From NCBI GenBank assembly GCA_947631725.1, contig CANRML010000014.1, positions 1 through 17,241 on the forward strand: a stretch of DNA of 17,241 nucleotides, written 5' to 3'. Made by a program: the position numbers and the translations under genes. This DNA comes from an uncultured Clostridia bacterium. GTDB lineage: Bacteria > Bacillota > Clostridia > TANB77 > CAG-508. Each line of letters starts with the position of its first letter. The stretch's first letter is position 1. The notes under the pieces were generated by a model. That model saw only the letters and a program-made list of their open reading frames with translations, ran no database searches and was not told where the DNA came from. Shown here one piece after another: positions 5,789-13,779 of the stretch.

Positions 5789-6541
5789 ATGAAGGCTTTA
5801 ATTACAGGAGCTTCATCAGGAATAGGAAAAGATATTGCAAAGGTATTAAGCCAAAAAGGATATGAACTTATTTTAGTATCAAGAGAAAAACAAAAACTAG
5901 AAGAAACAGCAAAAGAACTGAATACTAAAACACAAATTATTGCAACAGATTTATCTAAAGAAGAAAACTGCAAAAAAATATATGAACAAGTTCCAGAAAT
6001 AGATTTATTAGTGAATAATGCTGGATTTGGTGATTGTGGTAAATTTGTAGATACAGATTTAGACAAAGAAATAAAAATGATAAATACAAATATAACAGCA
6101 TATCATATTTTAACAAAGCTATATCTAAAAGAATTTCAAAAGAAAAATAAAGGACAAATTTTAAATGTAGCATCTATTGCAGGATTTATGCCAGGTCCCC
6201 TTATGAGCACATATTATGCAACAAAATCATATGTAGTGCGCTTATCAGAAGGTATAAGAGAAGAACTAAAAAAAGAAAAATCAAATGTAAAAATATCTAT
6301 TTTATGCCCAGGTCCAGTTGCAACCAATTTTAGTAATGTAGCAAATGTAAAATTTCATGCAAGAGAAGCTGATAGTATGCAAGTTGCACAATATACCATA
6401 AAACAATTACAGAAAAATAAATTTTATATAATACCAGGAATTGATATAAAATTAGTGAAAATTTTTAGTAAAATTGTACCAACCAATATCCTTGCAAAAG
6501 CAGCATATAGAGTTCAAAAAAGAAAAATAAGAAAAACTTGA
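5789..6541 (+). CDS. Short-chain dehydrogenase/reductase (classical SDR)
   Basis: NAD(P)(H)-dependent oxidoreductase of about 250 residues, the classical SDR size, probably cytoplasmic. The Rossmann glycine motif TGASSGIG is at residues 6-13, NNAG at 76-79, the catalytic Ser in NVASIAG at 129, and the YxxxK pair Y142/K146 in TYYATKSYV. CPGPVATNF follows in the substrate loop. SREKQKLEE after the second strand, with an Arg, suggests NADPH preference. The C terminus is basic (RVQKRKIRKT). The start is ATG 5789 because AAGGAGG ends at 5781. The upstream ATG at 5783 would be only 1 nt from it. The closest general type is the YqjQ/DltE-like group of uncharacterised SDRs, and the substrate cannot be told. 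Its TGA stop (6539-6541) overlaps the -35 box of the next gene's promoter. Confidence 0.9.
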   Translation: MKALITGASSGIGKDIAKVLSQKGYELILVSREKQKLEETAKELNTKTQIIATDLSKEENCKKIYEQVPEIDLLVNNAGFGDCGKFVDTDLDKEIKMINTNITAYHILTKLYLKEFQKKNKGQILNVASIAGFMPGPLMSTYYATKSYVVRLSEGIREELKKEKSNVKISILCPGPVATNFSNVANVKFHAREADSMQVAQYTIKQLQKNKFYIIPGIDIKLVKIFSKIVPTNILAKAAYRVQKRKIRKT

Positions 6542-6566
6542 CAAGTGCAAACAAGCATTCTATAAT
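6538..6566 (+). promoter_or_regulatory. Perfect consensus sigma-A promoter for the Y-family polymerase
   Basis: TTGACA (6538-6543), a 17-nt spacer, then TATAAT (6561-6566): all twelve positions match at optimal spacing. The -35 box contains the SDR stop codon. The predicted start near 6573 leaves a leader of only about 11 nt, so the GGTGATG ribosome site (6573-6579) would lie at the very 5' end of the mRNA. I see no clear LexA operator (GAAC-N4-GTTC type) here. Confidence 0.75.
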
Positions 6567-6583
6567 AAAAATGGTGATGAACT

Positions 6584-7789
6584 ATGCAAAGACAAATTTT
6601 ACATGTAGACGTCAATAATGCTTTTTTAAGTTGGACAGCTTTATATATGTTAAAAAATGGAAGTAGAATAGATATTAGAGAAATTCCAGCTATAATAGGT
6701 GGAGATGAAAGTAAACGTTCAGGAATTGTACTTGCGAAAAGCCAAAAAGCAAAAGAATTTGGAATAAAAACTGCAGAAACTATTTATCAGGCCAGAAAAA
6801 AATGTCCAGATATTCAAATTTATCCATCTAATTATAAAATATATAAAGAATATTCCAACAAATTATTCATACTATTATCAGAATATACAGATAAAATTGA
6901 AAGATTTAGCATTGATGAATGTTTTTTAGACATGACTCAATACTTAATGAAATCTACATTATTAGATAAGGCAAAAGAAATTAATACAAGAGTAAAAGAA
7001 GAATTAGGATTTACAGTAAATATTGGAGTTGCCAATAACAAATTATTAGCAAAAATGGCATCAGACTTCACAAAACCAGACAAAATTCATACATTATTTC
7101 AAAATGAGATTCAAACTAAAATGTGGCCATTACCAATTTCAGAATTATTTGGATTAGGAAAAAAGACAGTACCTAAACTAGAAAATATGCAAATAAAAAC
7201 AATTGGTGACTTGGCAAAATCGAGAAAAGAAACAATAAGTAAAAAATTAGGTAAATATGGAATACAATTATGGGAATATGCAAATGGAATAGATAATTCA
7301 GAAGTAAAATATGAACAAGAAAAACCTAAAAGTATAGGGAACTCTGTAACATTGCCAGAAAATATAAGTGACGTAGAAAAACTAGAAGAAATTTTACTAG
7401 CATTAGCAGAGCAAGTTACATATCGCTTACGCAAACAACAAATGGAAGCAAATGTAGTAAATATACAACTTCGTACTAAAGACTTTGAGGATACAACACA
7501 TCAAGGAAAACTTTTATACCCGACAGCAAGTACAAAAGAAATATATACAAAAGCAAAGGAATTACTTAAAGAAATGTATAAGCCATATACTCATATAAGA
7601 TTAGTCGGATTGAAAGTGGATAATCTAGAGGATAAAGAAAAAGAACAGATATCATTATTTCATGAAAAAAATGATGAAAAGCAAAACAAAATTGATACCG
7701 TTCTTGATAAAATCAATGAAAAATATGGATATAATAGTGTTACTAGAGCAAAAAAGATGGGATTAAATAATAAAATAAAATTCAAATAG
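6584..7789 (+). CDS. dinB: Y-family DNA polymerase, DinB/Pol IV-like
   Basis: Error-prone translesion DNA polymerase of 401 residues, close to the usual 350-420. The N-terminal catalytic motif is ILHVDVNNAFLSW with D9 as the first metal ligand, and the second site is FSIDECFLDM with D111-E112. The fingers segment with a YPSNYKIYKEYS pattern is at about 80-91. The helix-hairpin-helix thumb segment LFGLGKKTVPKLENMQIKTIGDLAK is at about 188-212. The little-finger domain follows, then a beta-clamp-binding pentapeptide QISLF at 355-359. The first motif has VNNAFLSW where E. coli DinB has the DCFFA-type sequence, so this is a Clostridia-type subgroup. The start follows GGTGATG. It has its own consensus promoter and ends at a strong hairpin terminator, so it is monocistronic. 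Confidence 0.92.
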   Translation: MQRQILHVDVNNAFLSWTALYMLKNGSRIDIREIPAIIGGDESKRSGIVLAKSQKAKEFGIKTAETIYQARKKCPDIQIYPSNYKIYKEYSNKLFILLSEYTDKIERFSIDECFLDMTQYLMKSTLLDKAKEINTRVKEELGFTVNIGVANNKLLAKMASDFTKPDKIHTLFQNEIQTKMWPLPISELFGLGKKTVPKLENMQIKTIGDLAKSRKETISKKLGKYGIQLWEYANGIDNSEVKYEQEKPKSIGNSVTLPENISDVEKLEEILLALAEQVTYRLRKQQMEANVVNIQLRTKDFEDTTHQGKLLYPTASTKEIYTKAKELLKEMYKPYTHIRLVGLKVDNLEDKEKEQISLFHEKNDEKQNKIDTVLDKINEKYGYNSVTRAKKMGLNNKIKFK

Positions 7790-7791
7790 GG

Positions 7792-7816
7792 AACAGGTCT
7801 TTTAAAGACCTGTTTT
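7792..7816 (+). terminator. Intrinsic terminator after the Y-family polymerase gene
   Basis: AACAGGTC (7792-7799) pairs with GACCTGTT (7807-7814), extended by TTT/AAA inside, and is followed by TT. The stem begins 2 nt after the stop codon. Confidence 0.85.
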
Positions 7817-7864
7817 AGCTCCCAGAAATAACAAATTAAAAAAGAACAATAAAAAATTAAAGAC

Positions 7865-7881
7865 TAATTATAATATAATTA
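7865..7881. repeat. AT-only perfect inverted repeat in an intergenic region
   Basis: TAATTATA (7865-7872) and TATAATTA (7874-7881) flank one A. It lies in the roughly 135-base A/T-rich gap between the polymerase terminator and the next promoter, where I see no ORF. It may be a binding site or simply a result of base composition. Confidence 0.3.
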
Positions 7882-7951
7882 TAGCATAAAAAAGATGTCA
7901 AAATCTATCGAAAGTTGTCAACAAAAACTTAAATATTTTATAAAAAACCTA

Positions 7952-7980
7952 TTGCAATATTTCAAAAAATGAAGTATTAT
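7952..7980 (+). promoter_or_regulatory. Promoter of the DUF6514-like gene, placing its start downstream
   Basis: TTGCAA (7952-7957), a 17-nt spacer, then TATTAT (7975-7980). Predicted transcription start is about 7987. The ATG at 7969 would lie inside the promoter, which supports the GTG at 8032 as the real start. Confidence 0.6.
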
Positions 7981-8031
7981 GAAACAGCCATTTACAAAAA
8001 ATGGAAATCTAAAGAAAAGGAAGAGGTTAAA

Positions 8032-8361
8032 GTGAAGATATTTTACGGAGGCAAATTCATAGAAAAATCTAGATTGGAAGAAGAAGGAATTTTTTACCCA
8101 ATTAAATTAGAATATTATAAACGACTAGACAATGAAGAAAAACAAGACGAACAGATTAATTATGGAATAAGTATAGTAAAAACTGAATATATTCCAAATA
8201 ATACTAAAATAGAAAGTAAAGATATTCGAAATTTAACACAGGATGAAGAAAAAATAGAACAAATATTATCATTATGTAAAAAATTTGAAGTAACCCCAAT
8301 AGGAATAGAAGATATAATAGAAGATATGAGCAAACAATATGAAAAATTATATAAAAATTAA
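8032..8361 (+). CDS. DUF6514-like small cytoplasmic protein, function unknown
   Basis: The open frame runs from ATG 7969 (130 residues), but I choose GTG 8032 (109 residues). It follows GGAAGAGG with 5-nt spacing, the 7969 ATG has no Shine-Dalgarno site, and a good promoter has its -10 box at 7975-7980. The product is charged and soluble. The central pattern YYKRL...NYGISIVKTEYIP, then ESKDIRNLTQDEEKIEQILSLCKKFEVTPIGIEDIIED, resembles the DUF6514 family of Clostridia, for which I know no function. No membrane span or signal peptide is seen. The gene stands alone between the polymerase and topA, each with its own promoter. The family call rests on remembered pattern, not a search. Confidence 0.6.
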   Translation: MKIFYGGKFIEKSRLEEEGIFYPIKLEYYKRLDNEEKQDEQINYGISIVKTEYIPNNTKIESKDIRNLTQDEEKIEQILSLCKKFEVTPIGIEDIIEDMSKQYEKLYKN

Positions 8362-8369
8362 TAAAAAAC

Positions 8370-8398
8370 TTGCAAAAACCTAAAAATTAAGCTAGAAT
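8370..8398 (+). promoter_or_regulatory. Promoter of topA
   Basis: TTGCAA (8370-8375), a 17-nt spacer, then TAGAAT (8393-8398). Predicted start is about 8405, 27 nt before the ATG. No terminator is visible between the upstream gene and this promoter, so some read-through is likely. Confidence 0.6.
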
Positions 8399-8431
8399 AC
8401 TATAAAGAAACAAGTTAAGAGAGGTATATAT

Positions 8432-10492
8432 ATGGCGGATAAATTAATAATAGTGGAATCACCAGCAAAGGCCAATACTATAAAGAAATTTTTGGGAGGT
8501 AGCACAAAAGTAATAGCTTCAATGGGACATATAAGAGATTTGCCAAAATCAAAAATGGGAATAGATATAGAGCACAACTTTGAACCTGAATATATCAATA
8601 TTCGAGGAAAAGGTGATTTAATAAAAGAATTAAAAAAAGATGCTAAGCAAGCAAAAATAGTATACTTAGCAACTGACCCTGACCGTGAGGGAGAAGCAAT
8701 AGCTTGGCATCTAGCAAATATATTAAAAGAAGATGCAAAAAATGTTACAAGAGTTACTTTTAATGAAATTACAAAAACAGCAGTACAAAAGGCGATTAAA
8801 GAACCACGAGATATTGATGTTAATCTAGTTGATGCACAACAAGCAAGAAGAGTGCTTGATAGAATAGTAGGATATAAGATTAGTCCTGTATTATGGAAAA
8901 AAGTAAAAAGAGGACTATCAGCAGGTAGAGTGCAATCAGTAGCAGTAAAATTGATTGTTGATAGAGAAGAAGAAATTGAAAAATTCATCCCAGAAGAATA
9001 TTGGAATATCTATGCAAATTTAGAAGATAAAGAAACTAAAAAAGAATTTCAGGCACATTTTTTCGGAAAAGAAGGAAAAAAACAAGAAATTCACTCACAA
9101 GAAGAAGTAGATGAAATTATAAAAGCAATAAAAAATGGAAAATATGTAATTACAGAAGTAAAAAAAGGAGAAAGAAAAAGAAATCCAGCTCCTCCTTTTA
9201 CAACTAGTACAATGCAACAAGAAGCATCTAGAAAACTAGGATTTACACTAAAAAAGACAATGGCAGTTGCACAAATGCTTTATGAAGGTGTTAAAATACC
9301 AGAACAAGGTTCAGTAGGCTTAATTACATATATGAGAACAGACTCAACAAGAATTTCAGAAGAAGCTAGAAAAGCTGCCAAAGAGCAAATAACCAAAACT
9401 TATGGAGAAAACTATTACGAAAATAGATATTATCAAACAGGAAAAGATGCACAAGATGCACATGAAGGTATTAGACCAACATATATTAACATTGCACCAG
9501 ACAGTATCAAAGACTATTTAACTCCAGAACAATATAAATTATATAGATTAATATATAATCGATTTATGGCAAGCCAAATGAGACCAGCTATATATGATAC
9601 AATGGCAGTAACAGTAAATTCAAACGGTTATGAGTTTAAAGCAAATGGACAAAATTTGAAATTTAAAGGATTTATGACACTATATGTAGAAGGAACTGAT
9701 GGAAAAGAAGAACAAGAAGAAGGGATGTTACCAGAACTTAAGGAAAACCAAGAGGTAAACTTAAAAAAATTAGAGCCAAAACAAAGCTTTACAGAACCAC
9801 CAGCACGCTATACTGAAGCAAGCTTAGTTAAAGCCCTAGAAGAAAAAGGAATAGGAAGACCAAGTACATATTCACCTACTATTACGACTATTTTAGAAAG
9901 AAGATATATAGAAAAAGAACAAAAACAACTTTATCCAACAGAATTGGGAAGAATTGTTAATAAGTTATTAACAGAAAACTTTGCAGATGTAATAAATGTG
10001 GAATTTACTGCTAAAATAGAAAATCAATTTGATGAAATTGCAGAAGGAAAAGAACAATGGAAAAAAATGATAAAGGAATTTTATACACCATTTGAAAAAG
10101 AATTGAAGAAAGTAGAAAAAGAATTAGAGCATGTAGAATTAGTAGAAGAAGTTTCTGACGTAAAATGTGAAAAATGCGGAAGGATGATGGTATATAAATA
10201 TGGAAGATATGGAAAATTTTTAGCTTGTCCTGGATATCCTGAATGTAAAAATACAAAACCAATAGTTGAAACAATAGATGTACCATGTCCAAAATGTGGA
10301 GCAACAGTACAGATAAGAAAAACTAGAAAAGGAAGAACATATTATATTTGTGAAAATAATCCAGAAAAATGTGATTACATATCTTGGAATAAGCCAAAAG
10401 AAGGAGAAAAGTGGAATCCTGAAGAGGCTCAAGAATTCAAAAAAACTAGTACAAAGAGAAAAACCAAAAGAACTACTAAAAAAAGGAAATAA
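8432..10492 (+). CDS. topA: DNA topoisomerase I (type IA)
   Basis: Relaxes negative supercoils by single-strand cleavage and passage, and is essential for balancing gyrase. The 686-residue length is normal. The TOPRIM domain starts MADKLIIVESPAKANTIKKFLG with E9, and the DxD motif TDPDREGE is at 81-88. The active-site tyrosine Y300 is in GLITYMRTDSTRIS, with R302 next to it. The C terminus holds two zinc ribbons with four Cys each: C579, C582, C599, C605 and C619, C622, C640, C647. A basic tail ends KRKTKRTTKKRK. AGAGAGGT lies about 7 nt before the ATG. The next gene starts 3 nt after the stop, so the two are probably one operon. Confidence 0.97.
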   Translation: MADKLIIVESPAKANTIKKFLGGSTKVIASMGHIRDLPKSKMGIDIEHNFEPEYINIRGKGDLIKELKKDAKQAKIVYLATDPDREGEAIAWHLANILKEDAKNVTRVTFNEITKTAVQKAIKEPRDIDVNLVDAQQARRVLDRIVGYKISPVLWKKVKRGLSAGRVQSVAVKLIVDREEEIEKFIPEEYWNIYANLEDKETKKEFQAHFFGKEGKKQEIHSQEEVDEIIKAIKNGKYVITEVKKGERKRNPAPPFTTSTMQQEASRKLGFTLKKTMAVAQMLYEGVKIPEQGSVGLITYMRTDSTRISEEARKAAKEQITKTYGENYYENRYYQTGKDAQDAHEGIRPTYINIAPDSIKDYLTPEQYKLYRLIYNRFMASQMRPAIYDTMAVTVNSNGYEFKANGQNLKFKGFMTLYVEGTDGKEEQEEGMLPELKENQEVNLKKLEPKQSFTEPPARYTEASLVKALEEKGIGRPSTYSPTITTILERRYIEKEQKQLYPTELGRIVNKLLTENFADVINVEFTAKIENQFDEIAEGKEQWKKMIKEFYTPFEKELKKVEKELEHVELVEEVSDVKCEKCGRMMVYKYGRYGKFLACPGYPECKNTKPIVETIDVPCPKCGATVQIRKTRKGRTYYICENNPEKCDYISWNKPKEGEKWNPEEAQEFKKTSTKRKTKRTTKKRK

Positions 10493-10495
10493 AAT

Positions 10496-11965
10496 ATGAA
10501 GAAAATAAAATCATATAAACTAGAAATAATAGTATTTATTTGTGGAGCAATGACAATGATATTAGAGCTTGTAGCAGCTAGAGTGTTATCACCATATGTA
10601 GGAAGCTCTAATTTAATATGGACTTCTATTATTGGGATAATGCTGATATGTATGAGCTTAGGATATTGGATAGGAGGAAAACTTGCAGATAAAGAACAAA
10701 ATATAAAAGACTTATCTCAATTTATATGGATAACTGCAATTACTATAAGTTTAATCCCAATATTAGAAACAATAATTGTTAACGGACTTGCAACAATTTG
10801 GAGTGATCAACTTATTGCTGTTGCTATAATTTCTTCTACATTTTTATTTGGAATACCAAGCTTTATGCTAGCAACAGTATCTCCAATATGTGTAAAACTC
10901 AAGAATAATGAACAAATGCAAGTAGGAACTGTTTCTGGAAAAATATCTTCTATTTCAACTATCGGAAGTATTTTTGGAACATTTTTTGCAGGATTTGTTT
11001 TAATTCCACAAATTGGAGTAAGTAATATAATATTAGGAAGTAGTATATTATTATCAATACTTGCTATATCAGTATATCCAAATAAAACAATAAAAAGCAT
11101 AATATATGTGATAATTACAATAGTAGCAATAATTGTATTTACATTTTTTGGTAAATGTTTATTTAAAAATGCACATCCAGATATCATAAAAGATTTAGAC
11201 ACTGAATATAGTAGGATATGGGTTAAAAATCTAACAGTTGGAGAAAATACAAATTATAAAACATTGCAGGTAGATACAGGATTAGAGTCATATATAAATG
11301 AACAAACAGGAGAAATGGGAGCGAAATATTTAACATATTATGATTTATTTTCATATTATAACAAAAATGCAAAAAATACACTTATGATAGGTGGAGCAGC
11401 ATATACATATCCAAAGCATTATCTAAAAAAATATGAAAATAATAATATAGATGTTGTAGAAATTGATCCTGAAATGACAAAAATTGCACAAGAAGAATTT
11501 GGCCTAGATATAAAAAATCCAAGATTAAATATTTATCATCAAGATGGCAGAAGTTATCTAAACTATAGTAATAAAACTTATGACACTATTTTAATAGATG
11601 CATTTAAAGGTTTAAATGCACCATTTGAGTTAACTACTTATGAAGCTATGTCAAAAGTAAAAGAAAGACTTAATGATAATGGTGTTGTAATAACTAATAT
11701 TATTTCAGCACTAGAAGGAGAAAAAGCTAAATTTATTGAATATGAATATGCAACTTATAAAGCCGTATTTGATGATGAAAAACTATATAAAGTAAGATCA
11801 AATGTGAATAAAGACGAAATTCAAAATCTTATATTAGTTGGAATAAAAGGAAATTTAGAAATAAATAATACAGAAGATTATGAAGAACTTTTAAATACAG
11901 AAGTTTTAAACTATACTAGTAATAAAAAAATAGTAACAGATGATTTTGCACCAATTGGCAATTAA
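10496..11965 (+). CDS. Membrane protein fused to a spermidine-synthase-like domain
   Basis: The 489-residue protein has two parts. The N-terminal half has about seven membrane spans (approximately 9-31, 40-60, 76-96, 105-132, 150-170, 173-193, 200-220), including ELVAARVLSPYVGSS and SLGYWIGGKLADK, typical of fused MFS/spermidine-synthase proteins. The C-terminal half (about 245-489) has the aminopropyltransferase fold: LMIGGAAY at 296-303, VVEIDPEM at 320-327, HQDGRSYL at 348-355, DTILIDAF at 363-370 and a TDDFAP end. True spermidine synthases carry GGGDG where this has GGAAY, so polyamine synthesis is doubtful; a different methyltransferase-like role is possible. It starts 3 nt after topA, using a GGAAA site inside the end of topA, so it is likely co-transcribed. 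No terminator is evident; the tRNA promoter follows. Confidence 0.85.
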   Translation: MKKIKSYKLEIIVFICGAMTMILELVAARVLSPYVGSSNLIWTSIIGIMLICMSLGYWIGGKLADKEQNIKDLSQFIWITAITISLIPILETIIVNGLATIWSDQLIAVAIISSTFLFGIPSFMLATVSPICVKLKNNEQMQVGTVSGKISSISTIGSIFGTFFAGFVLIPQIGVSNIILGSSILLSILAISVYPNKTIKSIIYVIITIVAIIVFTFFGKCLFKNAHPDIIKDLDTEYSRIWVKNLTVGENTNYKTLQVDTGLESYINEQTGEMGAKYLTYYDLFSYYNKNAKNTLMIGGAAYTYPKHYLKKYENNNIDVVEIDPEMTKIAQEEFGLDIKNPRLNIYHQDGRSYLNYSNKTYDTILIDAFKGLNAPFELTTYEAMSKVKERLNDNGVVITNIISALEGEKAKFIEYEYATYKAVFDDEKLYKVRSNVNKDEIQNLILVGIKGNLEINNTEDYEELLNTEVLNYTSNKKIVTDDFAPIGN

Positions 11966-11990
11966 GAAATGGTGTTTTTAAAATCATTGC

Positions 11991-12019
11991 TTGACAATAC
12001 ATATAAAATTTGCTATTAT
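11991..12019 (+). promoter_or_regulatory. Promoter of tRNA-Gly
   Basis: A perfect TTGACA (11991-11996), a 17-nt spacer, then TATTAT (12014-12019). Predicted start is about 12026, leaving a short 5' leader of about 18 nt for RNase P to remove. Confidence 0.8.
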
Positions 12020-12043
12020 ATATTAAGAATTTAATATATAAAT

Positions 12044-12117
12044 GCACGTATAATTTAGTGGTAAAATACAGCCTTGCCAAGGCTGATTCGCGGGTCCGAT
12101 TCCCGCTACGTGCTCCA
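12044..12117 (+). tRNA. tRNA-Gly (anticodon GCC), CCA encoded
   Basis: All arms are visible. The acceptor is GCACGTA paired with TACGTGC. The D arm contains AGTGGTAA, with an ATTT/AAAT stem. The anticodon stem CAGCC/GGCTG (12069-12073/12081-12085) holds loop TTGCCAA with anticodon GCC at 12076-12078. The T arm is GCGGG/CCCGC with loop TCCGATT. The discriminator is T and the CCA (12115-12117) is genome-encoded. It stands alone with its own promoter and terminator. The T-loop reads TCCGATT where most tRNAs have TTCGANN. Confidence 0.96.
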
Positions 12118-12122
12118 AATAT

Positions 12123-12163
12123 AATAAACCATACAAAATTATTGATTGTATGGTTTATTTTTA
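12123..12163. terminator. Strong bidirectional terminator after tRNA-Gly
   Basis: A perfect 14-bp stem, AATAAACCATACAA (12123-12136) with TTGTATGGTTTATT (12146-12159), has a 9-nt loop and a following T-rich tail. In the other direction it can end the minus-strand gene at 12192-12692. Confidence 0.92.
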
Positions 12164-12191
12164 TTAAAAGAAAAATTAATAATTAAACAAC

Positions 12192-12692
12192 TTAATTTCT
12201 TTGTAACAAATATTGAATACCACCATTTGCAATAGCAGTTAATGTAAGAATAATAATTCCAGCAGTTATAACACCTGCAATAATTGGAGGAATAGCTTTT
12301 TTAGGAGGCAAATCTAAGAAATTTGCAATTAGAGAACCAACCCAAGCACCTGTACCTGGTAATGGAACGGCAACAAATAAAAACAAACCAAGTGCTGCAA
12401 AATTTTGCAACCTAGGATTATTTTCTATATTTTTAGTAGCTTTCTCAGATGCCCAATCAATAACAATTTTAAAAGGTTTCCATCTTCCAAAAAAATCAAA
12501 TAATGGGCGAATAAATTTAACTATAAAATAAACAGGAATAATATTTCCAATAAAACTACAAATAAAAGACTCTAAATAATTCAAGTGAAAAGTAAACACT
12601 CCTATAGGAATAGCTCCTCTTAATTCTACAATAGGGATCATTCCAATAAATGCAGTTATTAAATATTTAACAAAAATAGGTAAAGTAGACAT
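12192..12692 (-). CDS. Small multidrug-export family membrane protein
   Basis: Integral membrane protein of 166 residues, the usual size for the Sm_multidrug_ex (PF06695-type) family; the transport activity of that family is only weakly established. Family landmarks are IVELRGAIPIG near residues 21-31, an aromatic/basic loop RPLFDFFGRWKPFK, and FVAVPLPGTGAWVGSLIA near 105-122. Hydrophobic spans are at about 7-30, 38-60, 92-112, 115-130 and 134-158. The start ATG 12692 follows AAGGAAG with about 8-nt spacing. It has its own promoter (12733-12761) and shares the tRNA terminator. The substrate is unknown. Confidence 0.88.
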   Translation of the reverse strand: MSTLPIFVKYLITAFIGMIPIVELRGAIPIGVFTFHLNYLESFICSFIGNIIPVYFIVKFIRPLFDFFGRWKPFKIVIDWASEKATKNIENNPRLQNFAALGLFLFVAVPLPGTGAWVGSLIANFLDLPPKKAIPPIIAGVITAGIIILTLTAIANGGIQYLLQRN

Positions 12693-12732
12693 ATAAATTG
12701 CTTCCTTTCAATCTTTAGTTTATTTGATATAT

Positions 12733-12761
12733 ATCATATAATAATAATATAATTTTGTCAA
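12733..12761 (-). promoter_or_regulatory. Promoter of the small multidrug-export family gene
   Basis: On the minus strand, a perfect TTGACA (12761-12756), a 17-nt spacer, then TATGAT (12738-12733). It starts only 7 nt after the terminator stem of the upstream minus-strand gene. Confidence 0.75.
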
Positions 12762-12793
12762 TTAAAATGCCCTATGCTTAATAAACATAGGGC
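12760..12793 (-). terminator. Terminator of the four-span membrane protein gene
   Basis: GCCCTATG (12793-12786 on the minus strand) pairs with CATAGGGC (12776-12769), an 8-bp GC-rich stem with a 9-nt loop, followed on the minus strand by ATTTTAATT. It overlaps the start of the next promoter. Confidence 0.75.
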
Positions 12794-12799
12794 GAAAAA

Positions 12800-13693
12800 T
12801 CAATGAAAATTAGAAAGTAGGTAAGAATAAATCAAAAGACTTGAGGCTTTATCGCCAACATCAGAATAATTAATGATAGATGTAGCACTTCTATAAAGCA
12901 TATCATAATACTTTTCATCTTTCATCAATTCTTCTGAAGAAATACCTAAAACCTCACAAACAGAATTTAAAGCAATATTAAAATTTATTTCATTATACTG
13001 CTCAAATTCTGAAGATGTAAGATCTTCATAAGAAAGCTTTGGGGTAAAAGCTTTTGGCTTCTCCATTAAACTGACAAGCAAACAACTAGCTTTAATGTAA
13101 TTATTGGATATTCCAGTCAAAGTAGATAAATACTTGTCATATAGGAAAAGATATTCGTCATTTGTATCCATAGATAGATTTAAAAAATCTTTTACCTCAT
13201 TTTCCAAAGACTGAAAAATATCAATAGTTACCTTGTTAACAATTCCATATTCACTTAAATGTTTCATACGCAAATTTGAAATAGCTTCTCTAGGCTCTTC
13301 TTTGTCAGTATCATAGTAAAACAAAATTACTGCAAAAGCAATAGCAAGTAAACTATAACCAATAGCAAAGAATATAGCCAGAAGATTACCTTTTGTAAAC
13401 AATATAATGCCTATAGCCCATATAACATATACTACAATGAAAACGGACCGAAAATTTTTTACAAAAGATGATAAATCTGCTTTTAGGGTAGACATGTGTT
13501 TTTCTAATATAAAAGAAGAAAAAACAATATAAGCTCCCCAAATTATAGCATAAAAAACTGATGTTGCAGAAATCTCAAGATAAAGAAGCATAAATATGAA
13601 AAACAAGACTGCAATGACTACTGTACGCCATTTGATATTAGACTTAAAAACCTCTCCTTTCAATTTTTTACTTAGACTTTCAAAAACTTTCAT
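12800..13693 (-). CDS. Unrecognised four-span membrane protein with helical cytoplasmic domain
   Basis: I do not recognise this 297-residue protein. The N terminus is basic (MKVFESLSKKLKGEVFKSNIKWR). Two closely spaced hydrophobic segments follow at about 25-42 and 46-64, then a basic loop (EKHMSTLKADLSSFVKNFR), then two more at about 84-101 and 104-127. Residues 130-297 form a soluble, mainly helical domain rich in Glu, Leu and Ser, with no catalytic motif I can identify and no cysteine pattern. With an even number of spans and basic ends, both termini are likely cytoplasmic. ATG 13693 follows AGGAGGT with 8-nt spacing. It has its own promoter (13780-13808) and terminator, and is divergent from rpoB. 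Possibly a lineage-restricted gene. Confidence 0.75.
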   Translation of the reverse strand: MKVFESLSKKLKGEVFKSNIKWRTVVIAVLFFIFMLLYLEISATSVFYAIIWGAYIVFSSFILEKHMSTLKADLSSFVKNFRSVFIVVYVIWAIGIILFTKGNLLAIFFAIGYSLLAIAFAVILFYYDTDKEEPREAISNLRMKHLSEYGIVNKVTIDIFQSLENEVKDFLNLSMDTNDEYLFLYDKYLSTLTGISNNYIKASCLLVSLMEKPKAFTPKLSYEDLTSSEFEQYNEINFNIALNSVCEVLGISSEELMKDEKYYDMLYRSATSIINYSDVGDKASSLLIYSYLLSNFH

Positions 13694-13779
13694 TTTACAA
13701 TACCTCCTGTTAATAATTATTCTCTATAGTTGCTATATTTTAACCTGCAAAACAGGATTATAAAAAATAAGATAGATAC

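Noticed and set aside
6538..6584. SOS/LexA operator before the Y-family polymerase
   Set aside because: No GAAC-N4-GTTC-like dyad could be found in the promoter region.
8392..8988. 198-codon minus-strand open frame opposite the start of topA
   Set aside because: Antisense shadow of the TOPRIM region, with no ribosome site and no recognisable protein.
10807..11202. 131-codon minus-strand open frame inside the spermidine-synthase-like gene
   Set aside because: Antisense to conserved membrane spans; no initiation signal.
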